DNA from: Sulfuricellaceae bacterium
GTDB lineage: Bacteria; Pseudomonadota; Gammaproteobacteria; Burkholderiales; Sulfuricellaceae
Reading direction: 5' to 3'
DNA: 56,660 nt
Assembly: GCA_030690895.1 (NCBI GenBank)
Contig: JAUYFQ010000084.1
Location: forward strand, 1-56,660
Position numbers and translations under genes: made by a program. This document shows, piece after piece, positions 44,428 to 53,285 of this stretch. The notes below the pieces were generated by a model, which was not told where the DNA came from, searched no databases, and was given only the letters and a program-made list of their open reading frames with translations. Each line of letters opens with the position of its first letter. Position 1 is the stretch's first letter.

Positions 44428-45065
44428 TTTTTGCCCCCCTTCTTGGCTGCCAGAGCATCCCGTTCCGCTTTTTGTCTGGCGGCCACCTCAGCTTCGTCAA
44501 GATAGCGATATGTCTTAGCTACGGCATCCATGCTCAACCTACCGTCCTTCGCTACGTCAATTTTCACCTCGTTCAATGTAACGATGCGGGGCATTTGTGC
44601 AATATCGCCAGCGAAGTTCCCGAGATCGTGGTAGCCCCCCGTTACCTTCAGGGTCACCGGTACCTCAGCATAGAACTCAGACATGACTTCGGGGGTTGGC
44701 TTGAATAATTCGAACTCCAGTCCCCGACCCAATCCGGCTTGATTGATCTCAACGAGCAAGGCATCCATCTCCGACTTGTTTGGCAGCTGCTTAAGCAAGG
44801 CGCCAAATGACTGTTCGATTTCTTTCAATTGCTGTCGATAAATATCCAGGTTTATGGCTTGCTTTTTTTTGCCCAGATATTCCTCACGAATTTTGGCCTC
44901 TTCCTCCCTGGACTTTTCCAGTTGCTCCATTTGGGCATTCCAGTCAAACCAGTAAGCCGCAAAGATTGCTGCCAACAACAAGGCCAAAAGCACAGCCATC
45001 TTAGGCAGCATTGGCCACCCACCAATATCCTTGATATTAAGAGTTTTTAGTTCATCAAGGTTCAT
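44424..45065 (-). CDS. pilO: PilO, type IV pilus alignment protein
   Basis: The 213-aa protein has one membrane helix (MAVLLALLLAAIFAAYWFDW, about residues 23-42) and a periplasmic coiled coil (MEQLEKSREEEAKIREEYLGKKKQ). A ferredoxin-like domain follows (FELFKPTPEVMSEFYAEVPVTLKVTGGYHDLGNFAGDIAQMPRIV). It forms a heterodimer with PilN. The Lys-rich C-terminus (RDALAAKKGGKK) is typical. Confidence 0.93.
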   Translation of the reverse strand: MNLDELKTLNIKDIGGWPMLPKMAVLLALLLAAIFAAYWFDWNAQMEQLEKSREEEAKIREEYLGKKKQAINLDIYRQQLKEIEQSFGALLKQLPNKSEMDALLVEINQAGLGRGLEFELFKPTPEVMSEFYAEVPVTLKVTGGYHDLGNFAGDIAQMPRIVTLNEVKIDVAKDGRLSMDAVAKTYRYLDEAEVAARQKAERDALAAKKGGKK

Positions 45066-45679
45066 ACTGGATGCCCCCCCACCAAATTGGTAGAAGCTGT
45101 CTTTTTGGATGTTTTCTTTTCTTCAACATCTTGCTGTGGCGCAGTCAGCTTTACTTCCATTGTAAATTCGTTAACTCGCAAACCATTAACCATGGCCGCC
45201 TTGGCCTCAATAAGCGTTGACCCTTCCAGCCATGGAGACGCATCCAGATTTCGCATGAGAGAAGCCACCCTGGCGTTTGACTGGGCGTAACCTACCAGCT
45301 TTATGGTCTTGCCTTTCTGATCCACTTGTTTGAGGTAAACACCATCCGGCAACTGCTTGACCATTTGATCAAACAAATGGACAATCTGAGAGCGATTGCT
45401 TTGCAATGACTCCACTACCTTCTTTCTTTCTAGCAGTGAATTTGTTTTTTCCTTGATATCCTTAATTTCCTCAATTTCTTTGTCCAGTTTGGACATTTCT
45501 GTTTTCAGGAAATTATTGCGGCTATCCTGGTTGTCAATCTGACCAGAGAAAAAGACATGCCCAGCCAAGGCAACAACCAACCCCAATCCGGCAGTCATTC
45601 CAGCCAGCACGATAAATTGCTTCTGCCTGGCCGCGCGCTTCTGCTCGCGATGGGGCAATAAGTTAATGCGCACAGTCAT
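45062..45679 (-). CDS. pilN: PilN, type IV pilus alignment protein
   Basis: The 205-aa protein begins MTVRINLLPHREQKR, the conserved INLLP motif that binds PilM. A membrane helix (VLAGMTAGLGLVVALAGHVFF) and a coiled coil (KTEMSKLDKEIEEIKDIKEK) follow, then a ferredoxin-like domain. The C-terminus is a charged, variable tail. Overlaps pilO and pilM by four bases each. Confidence 0.93.
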   Translation of the reverse strand: MTVRINLLPHREQKRAARQKQFIVLAGMTAGLGLVVALAGHVFFSGQIDNQDSRNNFLKTEMSKLDKEIEEIKDIKEKTNSLLERKKVVESLQSNRSQIVHLFDQMVKQLPDGVYLKQVDQKGKTIKLVGYAQSNARVASLMRNLDASPWLEGSTLIEAKAAMVNGLRVNEFTMEVKLTAPQQDVEEKKTSKKTASTNLVGGHPV

Positions 45680-46749
45680 GAGTCGAACCTCCGCAATGCC
45701 AAGCCACAGGCTATTAAGAGTGCAGGCGCATCAGCGGTCAACTGTTTCGGCCTAACGTTGGATGAGAGCGCCATGTTAGCGAAGGGGTTTGCAATCATGG
45801 TGCTTACCTGAGTGCGGCTAGCCACCACTTCATCCAGACCGTGAATCATGGCGCAACCGCCAGCAAGCAGAATATGATCCACCCTGGTGAACTGGGTCGA
45901 TGAGAAGAAAAACTGTAAAGCTCGGGCAACTTCCAGCGCCAGAGTATCCATGAATGGCTGCAGGGTTTCTGGTTCGTAATTTTCCGGCAATCCGCCCTGG
46001 CGTTTGGCAATTTCCGCCTCGTCCGCAGAAAGACTGTACCGGCGCTGAATCTCCTGGGTAAGCTGATTACCCCCGAAACTCTGTTCTCTCAAGTAGACTG
46101 ACTGATTATTGTGGAGTACGTTGATATGCGTCATTGCCGCGCCTATGTCGACGATCGCCACAGTTTGATCGCGGCCGCCATTGGGCAATTGGCGGGAGAT
46201 AAGTTCATATGCCGTCTCAGCCGCATATGACTCAATATCCATGACGAATGGCTTTAATCCGGCAGCCTCGGCAACCGCCACGCGGTCATCAACCTTTTCT
46301 TTGCGCGACGCCGCGATCAGAACCTCTTCATCACCAGCATTCCCAGGCGCCGGGCCTATCACCTGAAAATCGAGGTTGACCTCGTCAAGAGCAAACGGGA
46401 TGTACTGGTTGGCTTCAGTCTCGACCTGCAGTTCCAATTCCTGTTCACGAAGACCCGCTTGCACGGTAATTTTCTTGGTAATAACCGCCGCCGATGGCAA
46501 TGCCAAGGCTACATTCTTGATACGGCCACCCAAACGCTTCCAGGTGCGTTTCAGCGTCTCCCCCACCACCTCAAGGTTGACAATATTGCCGTCCACCACC
46601 GCATCTTTCGGCAGAGCTTCAATTGCATAACGCTCCACGCGATAAAGATCCTTCCCGGCCTCGGAAAGCTCGACCATTTTTACCGATGAAGAACTGATGT
46701 CCACCCCTATCAGCGGGGGAGATTTAGCTTCTAGAAAGTCGAATCGCAA
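45676..46749 (-). CDS. pilM: PilM, actin-like type IV pilus assembly ATPase
   Basis: The 357-aa cytoplasmic FtsA-like protein binds ATP and the PilN N-terminus. PPLIGVDISSSSVKMVEL, VAIVDIGAAMTHINVL and HILLAGGCAMIHGLDEVV are the actin-fold motifs. There is no ATG near; a TTG at 46749 with GGAAGGA eight bases upstream is the likely start. It begins the pil operon, divergent from mrcA. Confidence 0.94.
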   Translation of the reverse strand: MRFDFLEAKSPPLIGVDISSSSVKMVELSEAGKDLYRVERYAIEALPKDAVVDGNIVNLEVVGETLKRTWKRLGGRIKNVALALPSAAVITKKITVQAGLREQELELQVETEANQYIPFALDEVNLDFQVIGPAPGNAGDEEVLIAASRKEKVDDRVAVAEAAGLKPFVMDIESYAAETAYELISRQLPNGGRDQTVAIVDIGAAMTHINVLHNNQSVYLREQSFGGNQLTQEIQRRYSLSADEAEIAKRQGGLPENYEPETLQPFMDTLALEVARALQFFFSSTQFTRVDHILLAGGCAMIHGLDEVVASRTQVSTMIANPFANMALSSNVRPKQLTADAPALLIACGLALRRFDS

Positions 46750-46919
46750 TTATTTTTCCTTCCGAATTAACTTGGTTAGGCGCGATATGGAATAATTTAC
46801 ATTAAAGACTAGCAGCAACTATAACCCCTGTAAAGCTTTTTTTGGCGGATTACTTTTGCAATTCATTACTGCCTATAATAAACGTAATTTAATCCTTAAT
46901 TCTCAAGAAAAAATCCAAA
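46750..46919. promoter_or_regulatory. Divergent pilM/mrcA promoter region
   Basis: On the plus strand a perfect TATAAT lies at 46874-46879, but its -35 is poor (TACTTT at 17 bp). On the minus strand TTTACA followed after 17 bases by TAGTCT is a weak candidate for pilM. The region is AT-rich. No repeats or hairpins of note are visible. Confidence 0.4.
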
Positions 46920-49247
46920 ATGATTTTTCGCTGGTGGCATTATGTCATATTGATAGTAGGGGGGGGCGCACTGATTGTTGCAGCGCTGCTTTCTCTGGCG
47001 CTTCTGTTGATTCAGTCCCAACTTCCCTCTCTGGACTCACTTACGGATTACCGCCCCAAGGTTCCTTTACGCGTATTCACTGCTGACGGCGCCCTGATTG
47101 GTGAGTTTGGCGAAGAACGCCGCGCCCTGATCAAAATACAGGCGACCCCGCTCATTCTGCGCCAAGCCATCCTGGCGGCCGAAGATGACCGGTTTTACCA
47201 GCACGGGGGAATCGACTACCTTGGCGTGGCACGCGCAGCCTTTTCCAACCTGACATCAGGCAGCGCCCGAGAAGGCGCTAGCACCATCACCATGCAAGTG
47301 GCACGAAATTTTTTCCTGTCCAACGAAAAAACTTTGACGCGCAAGCTCAGCGAAGTCGTGATGACATTGAAAATCGAACGCGGCCTATCCAAAGATCAAA
47401 TTCTGGAGTTGTACCTGAACCAGATTTACCTTGGCCAACGCGCATATGGCTTTGCTGCGGCATCCCAACTTTATTTTGGCAAACCGATCGCACAAATCAC
47501 TGTCGCCGAGGCTGCCATGCTCGCGGGTTTACCCAAAGCGCCCTCTCGCTACAACCCGGTAGTCAATCCAAAACGAGCAAAGCTACGGCAGCAGTACGTT
47601 CTCCGCCGCATGCATCATCTTGGCTTCATCAATGAAACCGAATTGCTGGCAGCCCAGCAGCAATCGCTTCACATTCAGCGCGACACTCGCAGCTCGGAAG
47701 TCAGTGCAGACCATATCGCTGAATTGGTGCGCCAAAATCTGTTTGAACGGTACCAGGACCAGATCTACACGTCTGGCATTACCGTCTATACCACTTTACG
47801 GCGGGCAGACCAGGAAGCGGCCAACCTGGCTTTACGCCAAGGGGTGATCGATTATGATCGACGACATGGCTACCGTGGCCCGGAAGGCTTCACTGACTTG
47901 AGCAATCCGGAAGGACTCCCAGTCCAGGATGTTCTGGATGACGCCCTGGATAATATCGATGTCATTGCCGATCTATTTCCCGCTGTTGTTCTGGAAGCAA
48001 GTTCAAAAAAAATCAGGGCCTATTACAAGGATGGCGAGGAAATTGAGTTGGCCGGTGAAGGGCTGAAATTTGCGTCCAAATATCTTTCCGAATCCAGCAC
48101 GCAAAAACCGGCACTGCGCAAAGGTTCTCTGATTCGCATCGCAAAAATGCCCAAGGGGGGCTGGCAAATCGCCCAGATACCCCAGGTTGAGTCCGCTTTG
48201 GTGTCGATCGATCCAACTGACGGCTCTATCCGCGCACTGGTTGGTGGATTTGATTTCCGTCGCAACAAATTTAACCACGTCACGCAAGCCTGGAGGCAGC
48301 CGGGGTCGAGCTTCAAACCGTTTATCTACTCAGCCGCCCTCGAAAAGGGGTTTTCACCAGCCACCATCATCAATGATGCGCCCTTATCGCTTCCAGGGAG
48401 CACAGCAGGAGAGCCATGGGAACCGAAGAATTATGATGGCACCACCGACGGTCCGATGCGCCTGCGCACCGCACTTACCAAATCCAAAAATCTGGTTTCA
48501 ATCCGCATCCTTCAGTCCATTACCCCTGAATACGCCCAAGACTATATAACCCGCTTCGGGTTTCCTGCAGACCGGCATCCTCCCTATCTAACCATGGCAC
48601 TTGGAGCCGGGTCAGTAACTCCCATGCAAATGGCCGGAGCCTATTCCATCTTCGCTAACGGGGGCTACCGGGTTCAACCTTATTTCATTGACCGGGTTCT
48701 GGATTCGAAGGGAAACGTTCTATCGCAAACCAAGGTCGAACGTGCGGGGGAAGCCGCAGAACGTGTAATTGATGGGCGAAACGCCTACATCATGACCAGC
48801 CTCATGCAGGACGTGGTGCGGCATGGGACAGCGACAAAGGCCATGCAACTGGGCCGCCAGGATTTGGCTGGCAAGACAGGTACGACCAATGACCAGATTG
48901 ATGCCTGGTTTTGCGGATATAACGCTGGTTTGGTAGGTATTTCATGGATCGGCTTTGACAAGCCTCGCTCTCTGGGCGGCAATGAAACAGGTGGGCATGC
49001 TGCGTTGCCGATCTGGATAAACTATATGAGCAAAGCACTTAAAGGCATGCCAGAAAGCCAATACACAATGCCTGATGGGATCAGCGTCATCAGTATCAAT
49101 CTCCAGAATGGCGCCAGAATGGAAGAAGGAGGAACGCCTGAATTCTTCTATCAGGAGTTTCCCCCTCAGTCCAGCAGCCAATGGACTGACGACATTTTCG
49201 ATGGCATCGTCAAAACCATCGACGAGATAAAGAATCAGTTGTTTTAG
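46920..49247 (+). CDS. mrcA: PBP1A, bifunctional peptidoglycan synthase
   Basis: The 775-aa class A penicillin-binding protein has a membrane anchor (YVILIVGGGALIVAALLSLALLLI), a GT51 transglycosylase (AAEDDRFYQHGGIDYLGVARA, EGASTITMQVARN, LELYLNQIYLGQRAYGFAAAS), an insert/OB-like domain, and a transpeptidase with QPGSSFKPFIY (Ser nucleophile), SKNLVS, and KTGTTNDQIDAWF. It polymerises and crosslinks wall from lipid II, complementing FtsW/FtsI. It is divergent from pilM, the arrangement of many beta- and gammaproteobacteria. Confidence 0.96.
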   Translation: MIFRWWHYVILIVGGGALIVAALLSLALLLIQSQLPSLDSLTDYRPKVPLRVFTADGALIGEFGEERRALIKIQATPLILRQAILAAEDDRFYQHGGIDYLGVARAAFSNLTSGSAREGASTITMQVARNFFLSNEKTLTRKLSEVVMTLKIERGLSKDQILELYLNQIYLGQRAYGFAAASQLYFGKPIAQITVAEAAMLAGLPKAPSRYNPVVNPKRAKLRQQYVLRRMHHLGFINETELLAAQQQSLHIQRDTRSSEVSADHIAELVRQNLFERYQDQIYTSGITVYTTLRRADQEAANLALRQGVIDYDRRHGYRGPEGFTDLSNPEGLPVQDVLDDALDNIDVIADLFPAVVLEASSKKIRAYYKDGEEIELAGEGLKFASKYLSESSTQKPALRKGSLIRIAKMPKGGWQIAQIPQVESALVSIDPTDGSIRALVGGFDFRRNKFNHVTQAWRQPGSSFKPFIYSAALEKGFSPATIINDAPLSLPGSTAGEPWEPKNYDGTTDGPMRLRTALTKSKNLVSIRILQSITPEYAQDYITRFGFPADRHPPYLTMALGAGSVTPMQMAGAYSIFANGGYRVQPYFIDRVLDSKGNVLSQTKVERAGEAAERVIDGRNAYIMTSLMQDVVRHGTATKAMQLGRQDLAGKTGTTNDQIDAWFCGYNAGLVGISWIGFDKPRSLGGNETGGHAALPIWINYMSKALKGMPESQYTMPDGISVISINLQNGARMEEGGTPEFFYQEFPPQSSSQWTDDIFDGIVKTIDEIKNQLF

Positions 49248-49253
49248 AATCAG

Positions 49254-49877
49254 ATGAAACATTCAGCCCTTCAACACAACCAGATGAGAGAGCGTATCGC
49301 GCAGGCCGCAGCACGATTGATTGCGGAGGACGGGATGCAGGACTTTTCCAGCGCAAAGCGCAAGGCCGCGAGACAGATCGGCGCCGCTGACACCCATAAC
49401 CTACCGTCAAATGCTGAGCTTCAAATGGCGCTAAAAGCCTATCAAGCCCTTTATCAAAGTGACGAACAGCCCATTCGGCTCAGACAATTAAGAGAGGAAG
49501 CGTTGCGATTCATGCACCAGTTGGTGGATTTCAACCCCTTCCTGACAGGTTCCGTCCTGACTGGAACAGCCTCACGACATTCCGACATCAACTTGATGAT
49601 TTTTGCCGATAGCTCCAAAGAAATCGAATTGTATTTACTGAAGAACGCCATTCCATTTGAAACAGCTGAACGTCGCTTAAAACAAAACAATGAATCAACC
49701 ATGATTCCCGTATTCACCCTTTTTGGAAATATCGCTGAAGTTCACGTTGCCGTTTATGGCATCAATGAACTACGCAGGAACACAAAAGACGCACTCGACG
49801 GTAAAGCCCCTGATCGCGCACGAATCAAGCAAGTTGAAACGCTGCTCGCCATGGGCGCAAATATCGGCACTGCTTAA
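49254..49877 (+). CDS. Nucleotidyltransferase-like protein of unknown function
   Basis: The 207-aa protein has two parts. Residues 11-60 (RERIAQAAARLIAEDGMQDFSSAKRKAARQIG) look like a small helical domain, superficially TetR-like. Residues 95-170 (FNPFLTGSVLTGTASRHSDINLMIFADSS) follow the nucleotidyltransferase fold: the TGS strand then the acidic DxD site, but the second position is Asn (DIN), so catalysis may be lost. It lies six bases after mrcA and is probably co-transcribed. Homologues in databases sometimes carry the wrong name UDP-N-acetylmuramate-alanine ligase. Confidence 0.75.
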   Translation: MKHSALQHNQMRERIAQAAARLIAEDGMQDFSSAKRKAARQIGAADTHNLPSNAELQMALKAYQALYQSDEQPIRLRQLREEALRFMHQLVDFNPFLTGSVLTGTASRHSDINLMIFADSSKEIELYLLKNAIPFETAERRLKQNNESTMIPVFTLFGNIAEVHVAVYGINELRRNTKDALDGKAPDRARIKQVETLLAMGANIGTA

Positions 49878-49898
49878 AACACGAGACCTGGACACAAG

Positions 49899-50651
49899 AT
49901 GACAGCCACTCAAAAAAAGAATTTCGACATCGCGGCGGAAAACAGCAATTACATGATCCGCTCAAAAATGGAGATCCCCTACATTCTGAAAGCCATTCAG
50001 GCAAAAAATGAAATCGTTACTGCCTATTTCAATCAGGGGAGCGACTTCATTCTGACGGCCATCCTCGATATCTCTACCGACAGCAACACGATCCTCCTTG
50101 ATATTGGAGTAGACGACGCACTGAACAGACGCATTCTGGAGAGCGATAAAATCATTTTTGTCAGCACGCAAGATCACGTACGGATCCAGTTCATTGCAAA
50201 CAGGATAGAACGCAGTATCCATGAAGGGAAACCAGCCTTCGAAATTGCCTTGCCCAAGGAGTTGCTAAAATTGCAGCGGCGGGAGTTTTATCGTTTATCC
50301 ACGCCGGTAAGCCACCCCGTCAAGTGTCTCATTCCCAATCATGAAGATGGAACAGTTGAAATCACAGTGTCCGACATCAGTCTGGGTGGAATCGCCATCA
50401 CTCACTACCATGAGCGCCTCAGACTCGCCATCGGAGACACCCTTCCCGAATGCAACATCATGATTCCAGGTATCGATCCACTTAAAACCGGGCTCGAAGT
50501 TCGCAACGAGCAGGAGATCTGGTTGAAAAATAACATGAAAACCCACCGTGCCGGCTGCATGTTTATCGACTTTCCGCCTAGCCAGCAGTCAAGCATTCAA
50601 CGCTACATCAACAAACTGGATCGCGAGCGCCGCGCCATCTTGGCTCAGTAA
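49899..50651 (+). CDS. ycgR: YcgR-like PilZ protein (c-di-GMP effector)
   Basis: The 250-aa protein has an N-terminal YcgR beta-domain (residues 20-120) and a C-terminal PilZ domain. The c-di-GMP signature is complete: RREFYRL around residue 127 (the RxxxR loop) and DISLGGIAI around 166 (DxSxxG). YcgR slows the flagellar motor on c-di-GMP binding; whether this cell has flagella is not visible here. It follows the nucleotidyltransferase-like gene on the same strand and is convergent with hemB. Confidence 0.88.
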   Translation: MTATQKKNFDIAAENSNYMIRSKMEIPYILKAIQAKNEIVTAYFNQGSDFILTAILDISTDSNTILLDIGVDDALNRRILESDKIIFVSTQDHVRIQFIANRIERSIHEGKPAFEIALPKELLKLQRREFYRLSTPVSHPVKCLIPNHEDGTVEITVSDISLGGIAITHYHERLRLAIGDTLPECNIMIPGIDPLKTGLEVRNEQEIWLKNNMKTHRAGCMFIDFPPSQQSSIQRYINKLDRERRAILAQ

Positions 50652-50663
50652 CGCACTTTTTCT

Positions 50664-51674
<1,011 letters not shown>

Positions 51675-51760
51675 TCAGGAAATCTCGAACGAAATATTAA
51701 AACCCGAGTTTATATTAGCGGGAACTAATTTGACACCATCCCTCTCCTAGCAACAGATGG

Positions 51761-52459
51761 TCAATGATCGTCTCCCGCCTCTCCTCCCTGAGCGGGCGCC
51801 TTGACGCCAGTCAAGGCCTCTTCGGCCCCCGACCTCCCCTTTAAGTCGGGGGCTTTTTCTTCTTGAGAACGCGTGAACCATCCATTGATTACCTGTTCCG
51901 CCTCCTCTATCCCCTGATGCTTCGGGCTGGAAAACAACTGGGCCGTTGCGCCAGGATAGCGCTCACCCAGTGCTTGCTTGACCTGACGCAACGCCAGTGA
52001 CGCCTGCTGACGATTCAGTTTGTCCGACTTGGTCAGAAGAATGTGAACCGGCTTGCCGGTTGGAAGAAACCAGTCCAGCATCTGGCTATCAAGATCGGTC
52101 AATGGACGCCGGATATCCATAATCAACACCAGGCCCACAAGTGAGGTTCTGTATTGCAAATATGCACTCAGCACGGAACGCCAGTGCAAGCGGATTCGCT
52201 CGGGTACATCGGCGTAACCGTACCCTGGCAGATCTACCAGATAACGCTCCCCATCCAACGCAAAAAAATTGATCAATTGGGTTCGGCCAGGCGTCTTGCT
52301 GACAAACGCGAGCCGTGTACGATTTGACAATGTATTGATCGCGCTCGACTTCCCGGAATTGGATCGGCCCGCGAACGCAACCTCCGGCCCTGCCGCCATC
52401 GGCAAGTCGCGCAAATCATGGGCGGATATATAAAACTGCGCATTCTGGAATAAAGGCAT
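51761..52459 (-). CDS. engB: EngB/YsxC, ribosome-biogenesis GTPase
   Basis: The 232-aa GTPase acts in 50S assembly and is essential in many bacteria. The G1 loop [16 protein letters not shown] (near residue 30), switch [12 protein letters not shown]3 [12 protein letters not shown]4 LLTKSDKL and G5 [13 protein letters not shown] are complete. The ATG at 52459 ([12 protein letters not shown]) is the family start; there is no good ribosome site, and TTG 21 bases upstream is an alternative. The last 30 residues ([24 protein letters not shown]) are encoded by two adjacent palindromes and are not part of the family. Confidence 0.93.
   Translation of the reverse strand: MPLFQNAQFYISAHDLRDLPMAAGPEVAFAGRSNSGKSSAINTLSNRTRLAFVSKTPGRTQLINFFALDGERYLVDLPGYGYADVPERIRLHWRSVLSAYLQYRTSLVGLVLIMDIRRPLTDLDSQMLDWFLPTGKPVHILLTKSDKLNRQQASLALRQVKQALGERYPGATAQLFSSPKHQGIEEAEQVINGWFTRSQEEKAPDLKGRSGAEEALTGVKAPAQGGEAGDDH
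51798..51859. repeat. Two palindromes encoding the EngB C-terminal tail
   Basis: GCCTTGAC-GCCA-GTCAAGGC (51798-51817) and CCCCCGAC..GTCGGGGG (51826-51833 with 51845-51852, followed by CTTTTTCTT) are perfect 8-bp stems. On the plus strand the second looks like a rho-independent terminator, although no plus gene ends here. The pair lies inside the engB coding region on the minus strand, the fourth case in this window of a palindrome adding residues to an essential gene. Confidence 0.65.
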
Positions 52460-52481
52460 AGGGGAAAAAATTTCAGCCAAA

Positions 52482-52510
52482 TTGGCATGATAGCCCAGTC
52501 TTGGTATAGA
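52482..52510 (+). promoter_or_regulatory. Probable promoter of the cytochrome c4 gene
   Basis: TTGGCA (52482-52487) and TATAGA (52505-52510) have a 17-bp spacer, about 40 bp before the ATG, with AAGGAG just before the start codon. The region is shared with divergent engB. Confidence 0.6.
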
Positions 52511-52553
52511 ATTGCCGTTTTTTATGTCTACAGCACTGTCAAGGAGCACAACA

Positions 52554-53174
52554 ATGAAACAAACCATGGCGATGGTGGCGATTGCGGCAATGGTAGCCGC
52601 ATCTTCAGCGCTGGCGGAAAATGCCGCCAAGGGTGACCCTGCCAAGGCGCAACAAACTGCCACGACCGTATGCGCCGCATGCCATAACGCTGACGGCAAC
52701 AGTGCTGCACCTGCAAATCCAAAACTGGCATCGCAACACCCCGAATACCTCACCAAGCAGCTCTCCAACTTCAAATCCGGCGAGCGCAAGAGCGCGATCA
52801 TGTCCGGCATGGTTGCCGCTCTGACCCCTGAAGACATGAATAACTTGGGCGCCTACTTTGCGGAGAAAAAGGCCAGTCCGGGCGCGGCTGCCAACAAGGA
52901 ACTCGTCGCTGCCGGCCAGAAACTGTTCAAGGGTGGCAATCAGTCATCTGGCGTACCGGCCTGCGCAGCTTGCCACGGACCTAACGGCTCGGGCATCCCG
53001 GTTCAGTTTCCCCGCTTGGCAGGACAGCACGCCGAATATACGCTTGGCCAACTGAAGCTGTTCCGTAGCGGCGAGCGCGCCAATGATGCAGCAAAAATGA
53101 TGCGCGTGATTGCCCAGAAAATGACCGACCAAGAAATGCAGGCTGTCTCTGAATACATTGCCGGGCTGAATTAA
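52554..53174 (+). CDS. Diheme cytochrome c4
   Basis: The 206-aa periplasmic protein has a signal peptide ([21 protein letters not shown]) and two CAACH heme sites (about residues 41 and 140), one in each half of an internal duplication: [29 protein letters not shown] and [29 protein letters not shown]. Met ligands follow in each half (IMSGMV and MMRVIAQKM). Cytochrome c4 carries electrons to terminal oxidases. It lies just before the maturation pair resB/ccsB, which attaches its hemes. Confidence 0.93.
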   Translation: MKQTMAMVAIAAMVAASSALAENAAKGDPAKAQQTATTVCAACHNADGNSAAPANPKLASQHPEYLTKQLSNFKSGERKSAIMSGMVAALTPEDMNNLGAYFAEKKASPGAAANKELVAAGQKLFKGGNQSSGVPACAACHGPNGSGIPVQFPRLAGQHAEYTLGQLKLFRSGERANDAAKMMRVIAQKMTDQEMQAVSEYIAGLN

Positions 53175-53227
53175 GTCCTAGCCGGATGGCTATATTCATA
53201 TAAGCTATATGGCTACAAAAATAGACT

Positions 53228-53255
53228 AAAGGGTGACGGCGTCACCCTTTTTTTT
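53228..53255 (+). terminator. Terminator after cytochrome c4
   Basis: AAAGGGTGAC and GTCACCCTTT form a stem (core GGGTGAC 53231-53237 with GTCACCC 53241-53247) followed by eight T. It lies 50 bp past the stop codon and before resB, so it separates the two units or attenuates read-through. Confidence 0.9.
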
Positions 53256-53285
53256 CCGTCCCATTTATCAAGGTCTGCTGACACA

